A stretch of DNA of 5,656 nucleotides from Dehalococcoidia bacterium (lineage in GTDB: Bacteria > Chloroflexota > Dehalococcoidia > SZUA-161), in assembly GCA_020344295.1 (NCBI GenBank), contig CP070819.1:1048770-1054425 (forward strand). Direction: 5' to 3'. Both the position numbers and the translations under genes were made by a program. Position 1 is the stretch's first letter, and each line of letters starts with the position of its first letter. This document shows, in pieces, positions 1-5,381 of this stretch. The notes below the pieces were generated by a model. That model saw only the letters and a list, made by a program, of their open reading frames with translations. It searched no databases and was not told the origin of the DNA.

Positions 1-311
1 ATCCATCCCATACAGCTATTCGAACGGGCCTATCTTCTCTAGTCATCACCAACGCCCGCGGTTAGTAATGTAGATATAGTCGATGACTATGATTGTGACC
101 AAGTGGATTCCCTTTCATGGTCTTTCATCAGAGGATTCTAGGTGTATGCCGAGTACAATTGGAGCGACAGTTTACCTGCCTGCGTATAAGCATTACAGCA
201 GCCTCGGGAGAGGCCGTTATTGTCTATACTTTGCAGAGGAGAAGTGAATTGGGGAGAGGAAGGTCAAAGACAACAACATATGCAAATGAGAAGACTAGAT
301 AGAGAGGCGCT
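1..311. other. Gene-free left flank (3' side of the DUF2804 gene)
   Basis: I see no supported gene here. The short open frames have no ribosome binding site and no recognisable protein pattern. Two small dyads are visible: a perfect 6-bp palindrome with a 3-base centre at 76-90 (ATAGTC-GAT-GACTAT), and a 5-bp GC-rich hairpin at 201-214 (GCCTC-GGGA-GAGGC). The hairpin lies about 100 bases beyond the stop codon of the minus-strand DUF2804 gene, but no T-run follows it on either strand, so I do not call it a terminator. No tRNA-like cloverleaf was noticed. Confidence 0.6.
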
Positions 312-1349
312 TCACCCCTTAGCGATATGGTCCTCGGCCACGCCGAAGGCTCGCTCAACGGTATGTCTCTTGCCCTCGGAATCCACCAGCGTCCCAGAGT
401 ATAAGCCATAAGGCTGGTCGTAGACCGATCGGGCGAGGCCAAGGTTCACCCTCTCCCGGCGCAATCCCTGCGGCTCAAGCTCCAGGTTTACGGCTCCATC
501 CTCGGTCTGAATCTTCCACGGCATCATCGGGTCTCCCGGGACCTTGAAGCGGGCAGCTCCTACCAGCGATATCGAGTTACCATGCCAGATGCAGTTCTCA
601 TTGTATCGCGAGTCGTCCTCGATCACGTTGTGGGTGAGGTTGACTCCCAGCAGGCTCCCACTGGCGTCCAAGGTACCGAAAGTGGCCCACTTCCAGAATG
701 TGTTATGGGGATAATACGCCTTGTGGTAGTCCAGCAAGCCCACGTTGCTGTCAGTGGTGAACTCCACACGCTCCCCCCCTATTTCGAGCATTCCGCTGGC
801 GGGACAGGCCGACTTATGCGTGAACATCGGGCGGTTGGGACCCAGGGGCAGCATCGCCACCAGCGGCTTTGTCCGAGCAGGGTCTTCATGCAGCAGCAGG
901 GTGCCTGCTACTGCAGGCAGCGACTTCTTCTCACTTACCTCAACCTGGAATAGATGGACCTGTTGCTCGAGGTGGTTGTGCACGTACACCCGGTATCCGC
1001 TGGCCTCGATCTTCCCGGTATGATCCAGTACGTTGGCCGGAGCGCGGAATCGGCCGGGGGGCAGTTTCCTCACATGTTCGAAAGCCTCACCTTTTCGCCG
1101 GTCGAAAAGGTGCAGCCAGGATGTCACTAAAAATCCGGCATCGACCATCGCTAGGCTGAGGTACCAGTTGTCATGCACCATTGCGATGTGTACCCACTCC
1201 TTGAGCCGGAAACGCCGCAGCCCACTGATTCGCGGAATCCCGCAGCGTGCGTCTAGGAGGTTCAGCTCCCGGAACGGCTTCGCGAAGCGGCCGAACTGCA
1301 CCTGCCCGTCCACAACCGCCCTGTTGGGGGTCTCCAGTAATCCGTCCAT
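312..1349 (-). CDS. DUF2804-family protein
   Basis: This 345-residue protein resembles the DUF2804 family, whose biochemical role is not established to my knowledge. Family-like features, in order, are: an N-terminal G-L-L-E-T-P opening (residues 3-8) followed by F-G and E-L-N (19-30); a central stretch L-P-L-G-P-N-R-P-M-F-T-H-K (167-179), then P-A-S-G and G-G-E-R-V; the strongly recognisable D-Y-H-K-A-Y-Y-P-H-N-T-F-W-K-W-A block (207-222) leading into G-S-L-L-G-V-N-L (231-238); and a C-terminal Q-P-Y-G-L-Y-S-G-T-L with a final G-V-A-E-D (312-340). There is no signal peptide or membrane segment, so it is probably cytoplasmic. The length is normal and the frame is intact, ending in TGA. The ATG is supported by an AGAGGTG Shine-Dalgarno sequence (1354-1360 on the complement), four bases upstream. 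It is divergent from the sulfatase-transporter-enolase genes, which may imply shared regulation. The family call comes from recalled motifs and was not tested by a search. Confidence 0.82.
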   Translation of the reverse strand: MDGLLETPNRAVVDGQVQFGRFAKPFRELNLLDARCGIPRISGLRRFRLKEWVHIAMVHDNWYLSLAMVDAGFLVTSWLHLFDRRKGEAFEHVRKLPPGRFRAPANVLDHTGKIEASGYRVYVHNHLEQQVHLFQVEVSEKKSLPAVAGTLLLHEDPARTKPLVAMLPLGPNRPMFTHKSACPASGMLEIGGERVEFTTDSNVGLLDYHKAYYPHNTFWKWATFGTLDASGSLLGVNLTHNVIEDDSRYNENCIWHGNSISLVGAARFKVPGDPMMPWKIQTEDGAVNLELEPQGLRRERVNLGLARSVYDQPYGLYSGTLVDSEGKRHTVERAFGVAEDHIAKG

Positions 1350-1353
1350 AATG

Positions 1354-1360
1354 CACCTCT
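1354..1360 (-). promoter_or_regulatory. Ribosome binding site of the DUF2804 gene
   Basis: Read on the minus strand this is AGAGGTG, followed by a four-base spacer (CATT) and the ATG at 1349-1347. It supports this start over the overlapping open frame in another phase that begins at 1356. Confidence 0.6.
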
Positions 1361-1410
1361 AAGACACGATTCCTCTGGCCAACTGATTACGCTAATAGGG
1401 CGCTAACCGA

Positions 1411-1432
1411 TGTCAATTATCCGTGATTGACG
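1411..1432. promoter_or_regulatory. Operator-like inverted repeat with back-to-back -35-like hexamers
   Basis: GTCAAT (1412-1417) and ATTGAC (1426-1431) form a perfect 6-bp inverted repeat with an 8-base centre. Read on the minus strand, the left arm is TTGACA, a consensus sigma-70 -35 hexamer pointing toward the DUF2804 gene. Read on the plus strand, the right arm is TTGACG, pointing toward the sulfatase gene. The -10 elements at matching distances are poor on both strands, so this may instead be a regulator binding site shared by the two transcription units. This is a visual call only. Confidence 0.3.
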
Positions 1433-1538
1433 ACATTCTATTTCAATAGTCACATTATTACAATGATTCTGAATCAACTTGCAGGACAAAACAATGAAGA
1501 ACCACTGGTAACGGACTATTTTATGATGCTTCCCTATA

Positions 1539-1547
1539 TGCTATACT
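1539..1547 (+). promoter_or_regulatory. Candidate extended -10 promoter for the sulfatase gene
   Basis: TG-C-TATACT matches the extended -10 pattern (TG, one base, then a hexamer close to TATAAT). The hexamer at the -35 distance (about 1519-1524, TTTTAT) is poor, which extended -10 promoters can tolerate. The motif lies about 195 bases before the sulfatase ATG. Such matches arise by chance in AT-rich sequence, so the support is weak. Confidence 0.25.
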
Positions 1548-1671
1548 GGCACGAAATATTGCCGGAACCCCTCAGTGGTAAGTGTCCTGACAAAAAGGGC
1601 TTCCAGCCGCTCCGTCAGTGTGAAGGGGCGGTCCTCTGGGACCACTTTATAGACGATATTTAAACATGCTG

Positions 1672-1713
1672 GCCTCGAATGCAGCCATTGAGGCTTCGCA
1701 CAGAATGACAGGA
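1672..1713 (+). repeat. Hairpin with a repeat-like tail in the sulfatase leader
   Basis: GCCTC (1672-1676) pairs with GAGGC (1690-1694). After one bulged G the stem continues with AA (1678-1679) pairing with TT (1688-1689), leaving an 8-base loop. The tail contains CTTCGC and CAGAATGACA, a phrase I associate with short interspersed intergenic repeats in several bacterial genomes. No second copy is present in this window, so calling it a repeat rests on memory rather than on the sequence shown. Confidence 0.25.
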
Positions 1714-1730
1714 GCGTAGCTAGTAGAACA

Positions 1731-1736
1731 GGGAGG
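1731..1736 (+). promoter_or_regulatory. Ribosome binding site of the sulfatase gene
   Basis: GGGAGG lies four bases before the ATG at 1741. It is a strong Shine-Dalgarno sequence and fixes the start of the sulfatase reading frame. Confidence 0.8.
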
Positions 1737-1740
1737 AACG

Positions 1741-2751
1741 ATGTCGGATAAGAGAAATGTCATCATTGTGATGATCGACACGCTGCGTGCCGATCACGTG
1801 GGGTGCTATGGAAATAGTTGGATACGCACACCCAACCTGGACCGGTTCGCCGCGGAGAGTATGGTCTTCGACCGGTGTGTTGCCGAGTCGCTTCCTACCT
1901 TACAGGTGCGTCGCGCCATGCTTACCGGTATGCGCGTATTCCCTTTTGACCACGACTTCTTTCCCTCGAAGCAGGACGCTATACAGGCGGGAGCCACCTT
2001 CCTTGCAGTTCCCCTCGGGGCTCTGCCCGGCTGGGGACCAATCCCTTGGGATTTAATAACTCTACCCGAAATGATCCTGGGTGTCGGGACAGCGACCGAA
2101 CAGCACCAGCGGAGGGAACTGCGCGATGGCACCGGCGGAACAGGCATGGCCTATCGCACCGCCCTGATAACCGATTGCGCACCGTTTTTCGGCCCGTCCA
2201 TGAACTACAACCGTGGGTTCTCTCACTGGGATTTCATTCGCGGCCAGTGTACGGACCACTATGGCTCACCTGTTCTGTCAAAGAAGTGGGATATCGAGCG
2301 TTTTGTGCCGCCCTGGTTGAGAGGAAGCTGGGAGGAGAGAGAGCTGTTGGGCCATCTGGCGGTATCGGCCAAATGGAAAGGTGAGGAGGACTGCTTCGCT
2401 CCCCGAGTCTTCAACGCAGGCATCGAGTACCTGGAGGACAATCGGGAGGCCGATGACTCTTTCTTCCTCTGTATGGATTGCTGGGACCCGCATGAGCCCT
2501 GGGATCCGCCGCAGCACTACGTTGATCTCTATGATCCCGGCTATAAGGGTGTGGAGATGATCCATCCTCACTATGGCCCCACTGACCAAATGATCGATGC
2601 GGAACTAAATCACATGCGTGCGCTCTACGCAGGCGAGGTGACTATGGTGGACACCTGGTTCGGCAGGTTCATGGATAATGTGAGAGAAATGGGCCTGCTG
2701 GACAACAGCCTGATCATCGTGACCTCCGACCACGGTCACATGCTCGGCTAG
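1741..2751 (+). CDS. Sulfatase / alkaline-phosphatase-superfamily hydrolase, N-terminal part ended by an in-frame TAG
   Basis: These 336 residues hold most of the catalytic domain of a sulfatase-family enzyme, a metal-dependent hydrolase of sulfate or phosphate-type esters. Visible landmarks are: N-V-I-I-V-M-I-D-T-L-R-A-D-H at 6-19 with metal-ligand candidate Asp13; C-Y-G and T-P-N-L-D (22-34); the nucleophile region P-T-L-Q-V-R-R-A-M-L-T-G (52-63); Y-R-T-A-L-I-T-D (138-145); M-N-Y-N-R-G-F and F-I-R-G-Q (154-169); D-P-H-E-P-W (249-254); and S-D-H-G-H-M-L-G (329-336) with metal ligands Asp330 and His331. The formylglycine-precursor Cys/Ser of classical sulfatases is replaced by Thr53, and the usual Pro of C/S-x-P-x-R is Gln55. 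Residues about 113-136 look like an extra Gly/Thr-rich insertion compared with my memory of the family. No signal peptide is seen, so it is probably cytoplasmic. The frame continues after the TAG (2752-3228), so this is half of a full-length gene. The family is clear, but the substrate is unknown. Confidence 0.85.
   Translation: MSDKRNVIIVMIDTLRADHVGCYGNSWIRTPNLDRFAAESMVFDRCVAESLPTLQVRRAMLTGMRVFPFDHDFFPSKQDAIQAGATFLAVPLGALPGWGPIPWDLITLPEMILGVGTATEQHQRRELRDGTGGTGMAYRTALITDCAPFFGPSMNYNRGFSHWDFIRGQCTDHYGSPVLSKKWDIERFVPPWLRGSWEERELLGHLAVSAKWKGEEDCFAPRVFNAGIEYLEDNREADDSFFLCMDCWDPHEPWDPPQHYVDLYDPGYKGVEMIHPHYGPTDQMIDAELNHMRALYAGEVTMVDTWFGRFMDNVREMGLLDNSLIIVTSDHGHMLG
2749..2751 (+). other. In-frame TAG replacing the conserved Glu of the sulfatase G-E-H-G motif
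   Basis: The frame reads D-H-G-H-M-L-G, TAG, H-G-I-A-G-K. Sulfatases normally have D-H-G-x-x-L-G-E-H-G-x-x-G-K, so TAG occupies the Glu position and differs from GAG by one base. No frameshift occurs and no other stop interrupts the frame from 1741 to 3226. This suggests a recent nonsense mutation, a sequencing or assembly error, or, less likely, suppression or recoding. Confidence 0.9.
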
Positions 2752-2769
2752 CATGGTATCGCGGGTAAG

Positions 2770-3228
2770 ATGACGCCGTATTATGAGCTGATCGACTCCG
2801 TGCTCATGATCAGGCATCCGAAAGGAATCGGTGCCGGGAAGAGGAACGGCTCACTGGTGCAGCATCATGACCTCTGCACCACGATCCTCAATTACCTCGG
2901 TATTAAGCCTCCCTACGATCTGGAGGGGCACGACCTGATGCCGATACTGGCGGGAAATAAGGACAAAGTCCGTGACTATGCAACCTGCGGCTTCCTGATG
3001 AATCTGTGGTGCGACGATGGTGAGTACATTCTTATCTGCGGCCTCGAAGGTGAGTACCCATCGCTCTTCGATATGAGGAACGATCCCTTTCAGCAGGAAA
3101 ACTTGGCCATGGATAAACCGGATGTTATCAAGCGTCTGTACGACTTGATACTCGCCGACGCCGACGGAGGCCCTATACTCCCTAACTGGGGAGAGATCGT
3201 AGCGGAGCTGGCCTATCGAAAGATGTGA
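2770..3228 (+). CDS. Sulfatase, C-terminal part after the in-frame TAG
   Basis: This is the rest of the sulfatase gene, in the same frame as 1741-2751. The first in-frame ATG after the TAG is at 2770, but the homologous sequence already starts at 2752 with H-G-I-A-G-K, which holds the conserved Lys near the active site. A true separate gene start is therefore unlikely, and no good ribosome binding site precedes 2770. C-terminal sulfatase features follow: the strand I-D-S-V-L-M-I-R-H-P, then V-Q-H-H-D-L-C-T-T-I-L-N-Y-L-G-I (family: V-x-x-x-D-L-x-P-T-x-L-x-x-x-G-x), D-L-E-G-H-D-L-M-P-I-L-A-G, and S-L-F-D-M-R-N-D-P-F-Q-Q-E-N-L-A (family: L-Y-D-L-x-x-D-P-x-E-x-x-N-L-A). With the TAG read through, the whole protein would be 495 residues, a normal sulfatase length. 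It ends in a tandem TGA-TAG. On its own the fragment lacks most of the active site and would not be catalytic. Confidence 0.8.
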   Translation: MTPYYELIDSVLMIRHPKGIGAGKRNGSLVQHHDLCTTILNYLGIKPPYDLEGHDLMPILAGNKDKVRDYATCGFLMNLWCDDGEYILICGLEGEYPSLFDMRNDPFQQENLAMDKPDVIKRLYDLILADADGGPILPNWGEIVAELAYRKM

Positions 3229-3296
3229 TAGCCTTCACCAGCCTGACTGCGGTCAATTACGGCAACGTCTTCCATATGCCACACTGACGGGATGCA

Positions 3297-3313
3297 CTTC
3301 TATTAAGTAGAAG
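3297..3313 (+). promoter_or_regulatory. Inverted repeat just upstream of the transporter start
   Basis: CTTCTA (3297-3302) and TAGAAG (3308-3313) are perfect inverted arms around a 5-base TTAAG centre. The right arm ends four bases before the GTG start at 3318 and abuts the AGGG that could serve as Shine-Dalgarno. In RNA it could form a hairpin affecting translation initiation; in DNA it could be a small operator. The 89-base gap before the transporter holds nothing else recognisable. Confidence 0.3.
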
Positions 3314-3317
3314 CAGG

Positions 3318-5288
3318 GTGAAAATGCAGTTGCCTCTAACGGGTAGAGCCCAGAAGATAGTCTACTCATTGGGCAATCTGGGCTATACTGGTTTCTTTCA
3401 ATTAGTCGGCACGTTTCTGATATTCTTCCTCGTCGAGGTGGTTCGCCTTGACGCCTGGCTGGCCGGGCTTGCGTTCGCTATCTCTTTTGGGCTGTGGAAC
3501 GCGATAAATGATCCGATAATCGGCATATTATCCGACAAGACCCGTTCCCGGATCGGGCGGAGGAGGCCGTGGATCATAGTGGGCGTGCCGGCTACGCTCA
3601 TATTATTCGTTCTTATCTGGGCACCGCCGGTTGGGGGCGAGCCCCTTGAAGAGCCCCGGAATCTGGGGATATTCCTCTTCGCCACCGGCATTCTGTTCTG
3701 CTGGTCGTGGGCATACAGCATGGTGGCAATTCCCTGGTACGCCCTTTTTCCTCAGATGTGGCGGAGCGTGAAGGACGGAACCGAGGTCACCATCTGGAAC
3801 CAGGCCTTTGCCGTGATAGGTGGTGCGGTGGCCATCATGATATTCCCCATAATTGTTATCGCCTTTTCTACAACCTCGCTTGGTATTTCTACTGTAGAGA
3901 TATCCGATGGTATGGCGGGTGTGCCATATACTGAGGAGCTGCAGGCAGCAGGTGGTAAAGAACCGTATACGTGGTCAGTGGACAATGCAAGTTCGCTTCC
4001 CGATGGTTTGGAATTTGACAGCAGTGGCACCCTATCGGGGACACCCGCATCTGCGGGCGACTATGCATTCATCGTAGAAGTCACCGATGCCGAGTCAGGT
4101 ACTAGCAGTCAGGCGGTCAACGTTCATATAAGGGAGGCAGGAGCACCGCTCAGTGTCGCTACCAGAAGCCTGGGCGACGGGCAGGCAGGTAAGGAATACG
4201 AGGCGGTGATAAAGGCGGTAGGGGGAGAACCGCCATATATATGGACATGCGTAGTCAAGGAAGAAGAGTGCTTACCGTACGGAGTAGAGATAGATGCTGA
4301 AACGGGGACGATATCAGGCGAACCAACCGACGAGGCGGAATACACATTCACCGTTATGGTCACCGACAGTTCCACTCCTCCCAATGAGGCTGTCAGGCAA
4401 CTGAGCATAGATGTTGCCTCCGAGCATGAAAAGGGGTCGTTCAGTGGATGGATATGGGCCGGACTGGCTGTGGGGATCGTATTCTCGATTGCGTTCTTCG
4501 TCTCGCTGTTGGGAGTCACCGAGCCCCGGGAACTGGTGCTGGATAAGTCCTGGTCGGTTGTCAGGTCTCTTAAAACAACCCTGATGAACAGGACGTTTCT
4601 CATCTTCATGATGATTAACCTGATGACATGGTGTATGTTCGGCTGGCTCACGGCGATGCTGCCCTTCTTCGCCAAGCATTGCCTGGGACTGGGACTAGAT
4701 GAGCTTCCCCTGCTGTTCGCGCCGACAATGATCGCCATGTTCATCTTCTTCCCGTTCTGGAGAAAGATATACATAAGCCGTGGTCCCAAGTTCACGCTGG
4801 CGGCTGCCTCGATAGCCGTAGTGGTAACCTTCATACCCTGTCTGGTCGTCCAGGCAACCTGGCAGGGAGCCTTATGGGCATTCTGCGTAGGAGCTGCTGT
4901 GGGTGGTATTCTGCTGGCTCGCGGAGTCATGACTGCAGACCTGCCGGATGCGGACGAGGTCGAGACCGGTGCCAGAAGGGAGGGCGCGTACTATGGAGCG
5001 ATTAAGGCCGGGGAGAAGCTGTCATTCGTGATCATAGGGGTGAGTACTTCTATTGTCCTCGGCACGCTTATCGGCTACGTTGCGGGGCAGCCCAAACCGG
5101 AGTTCATGGATATGGGAATCAGGATCGGCATGGTCGCTTTTACATCTCTTTATGTAGCAATACTACTGGGCTTCCTGAGAATATATCCCCTGGGCAAAGA
5201 AAGGATTGACGAGATAAGCACAAAGATTCAGGCAATACGCGCATCGAGGGGAGAGGATGGGCAATCCACGATAGACCGATTCGGATGA
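3318..5288 (+). CDS. GPH/MelB-type MFS sugar transporter with two inserted Ig-like domains
   Basis: This 656-residue membrane protein resembles cation-coupled glycoside-pentoside-hexuronide symporters, which are normally about 450-500 residues; the excess is explained by an insertion. Twelve hydrophobic segments lie at roughly 14-41, 46-70, 84-103, 116-138, 161-186, 376-399, 424-450, 460-483, 490-512, 515-535, 565-590 and 600-622. The TM2-TM3 loop carries the family signature N-D-P-I-I-G-I-L-S-D-K-T-R-S-R-I-G-R-R-R-P-W (64-85). The TM10-TM11 loop carries A-D-L-P-D-A-D-E-V-E-T-G-x-R-R-E-G (540-556), also family-like. Between TM5 and TM6, residues about 188-366 form two Ig-like repeats, placed by MelB topology on the outer face. 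The start is ambiguous: GTG at 3318 (M-K-M-Q) or ATG at 3324; AGGG at 3315-3318 suits neither perfectly. It lies between a sulfatase-family gene and an enolase-superfamily gene, fitting uptake of a glycoside or sugar acid. Substrate and coupling ion cannot be read from the sequence. Confidence 0.88.
   Translation: MKMQLPLTGRAQKIVYSLGNLGYTGFFQLVGTFLIFFLVEVVRLDAWLAGLAFAISFGLWNAINDPIIGILSDKTRSRIGRRRPWIIVGVPATLILFVLIWAPPVGGEPLEEPRNLGIFLFATGILFCWSWAYSMVAIPWYALFPQMWRSVKDGTEVTIWNQAFAVIGGAVAIMIFPIIVIAFSTTSLGISTVEISDGMAGVPYTEELQAAGGKEPYTWSVDNASSLPDGLEFDSSGTLSGTPASAGDYAFIVEVTDAESGTSSQAVNVHIREAGAPLSVATRSLGDGQAGKEYEAVIKAVGGEPPYIWTCVVKEEECLPYGVEIDAETGTISGEPTDEAEYTFTVMVTDSSTPPNEAVRQLSIDVASEHEKGSFSGWIWAGLAVGIVFSIAFFVSLLGVTEPRELVLDKSWSVVRSLKTTLMNRTFLIFMMINLMTWCMFGWLTAMLPFFAKHCLGLGLDELPLLFAPTMIAMFIFFPFWRKIYISRGPKFTLAAASIAVVVTFIPCLVVQATWQGALWAFCVGAAVGGILLARGVMTADLPDADEVETGARREGAYYGAIKAGEKLSFVIIGVSTSIVLGTLIGYVAGQPKPEFMDMGIRIGMVAFTSLYVAILLGFLRIYPLGKERIDEISTKIQAIRASRGEDGQSTIDRFG
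3873..4439 (+). other. Tandem He_PIG-type Ig-like domain insertion within the transporter
   Basis: Residues about 186-374 of the transporter are not membrane-like and contain two copies of one pattern. Copy 1 (188-271) has G-V-P-Y-T-E-E-L-Q-A-A-G-G-K-E-P-Y-T-W-S, then S-L-P-D-G-L-E-F-D, G-T-L-S-G-T-P, A-G-D-Y-A-F, V-T-D. Copy 2 (277-366) has G-K-E-Y-E-A-V-I-K-A-V-G-G-E-P-P-Y-I-W-T, then C-L-P-Y-G-V-E-I-D, G-T-I-S-G-E-P, A-E-Y-T-F, V-T-D. This is the signature of the putative-Ig (He_PIG) domains found in bacterial surface and cadherin-like proteins. The reading frame and flanking TM segments are intact, so this is a domain insertion rather than a chimeric artefact by frameshift. Copy 2 has Cys311 and Cys318, a possible disulfide. 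Confidence 0.85.
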
Positions 5289-5381
5289 CACCGTTGTTTT
5301 TTCGAGCTTGTATGAGTCCATAGACATTCTTTTTCCTTTGGTTTTTCGTTACCACTGATCTTCGACATAAGGAGGCGTGAG
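5289..5381. other. Short intergenic gap, T-rich
   Basis: The 93 bases between the transporter and the enolase-superfamily gene contain T-runs (about 5295-5300, 5330-5334 and 5342-5346) but no GC-rich stem in front of them, so no intrinsic terminator is called. Co-transcription remains possible. Confidence 0.4.
5369..5375 (+). promoter_or_regulatory. Ribosome binding site of the enolase-superfamily gene
   Basis: AAGGAGG, a near-perfect Shine-Dalgarno sequence, lies six bases before the ATG at 5382 and fixes that start. Confidence 0.85.

Larger units (their letters stand above)
1350..1740. other. Divergent intergenic region
   Basis: These 391 bases separate the starts of the minus-strand DUF2804 gene and the plus-strand sulfatase gene, so promoters for both should lie here. 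The left half is AT-richer than the genes. Contents are: an inverted repeat with two outward-facing TTGAC motifs (1411-1432), an unconvincing 78-codon open frame (1427-1663), a candidate extended -10 element (1539-1547), a short hairpin at 1630-1643 (GGTCC-TCTG-GGACC) and a second hairpin with a repeat-like tail (1672-1713). The sulfatase leader could be long (about 190 bases) if the candidate promoter is real. Confidence 0.6.

Noticed and set aside
201..214. GCCTC-GGGA-GAGGC hairpin as terminator of the DUF2804 gene
   Set aside because: The stem has only five pairs, lies about 100 bases past the stop codon, and is followed by no T-run in either direction.
117..411. Plus-strand open frames in the left flank (117-302 and 220-411)
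   Set aside because: They are short and lack any ribosome binding site or recognisable motif; the second also runs into the DUF2804 coding region.
582..953. Plus-strand open frames within the DUF2804 gene
   Set aside because: They overlap the minus-strand gene, which has family motifs and a ribosome binding site; the plus-strand translations show no family pattern.
1630..1643. GGTCC-TCTG-GGACC hairpin as a terminator or attenuator
   Set aside because: The five-pair stem has only a weak ACTTTAT tail, and there is no convincing upstream gene or leader peptide for it to act on.
2749..2751. Pyrrolysine insertion or a genome-wide stop reassignment
   Set aside because: Only one in-frame TAG is seen, it is one base from the expected Glu codon, and no pyl genes or suppressor tRNA lie in the window. 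It is kept as a remote option rather than claimed.
2770..3228. Independent small gene starting at ATG 2770
   Set aside because: It is in frame with the upstream sulfatase; conserved sulfatase sequence begins before this ATG at 2752, and no ribosome binding site precedes it, so it is the second half of an interrupted gene.
4124..4930. Long minus-strand open frame (268 codons) opposite the transporter
   Set aside because: It lies wholly antisense to a well-supported transporter with clear TM segments and family motifs; its product has no recognisable domain, and its Ser/Thr/Pro-rich character reflects the complement of hydrophobic codons.
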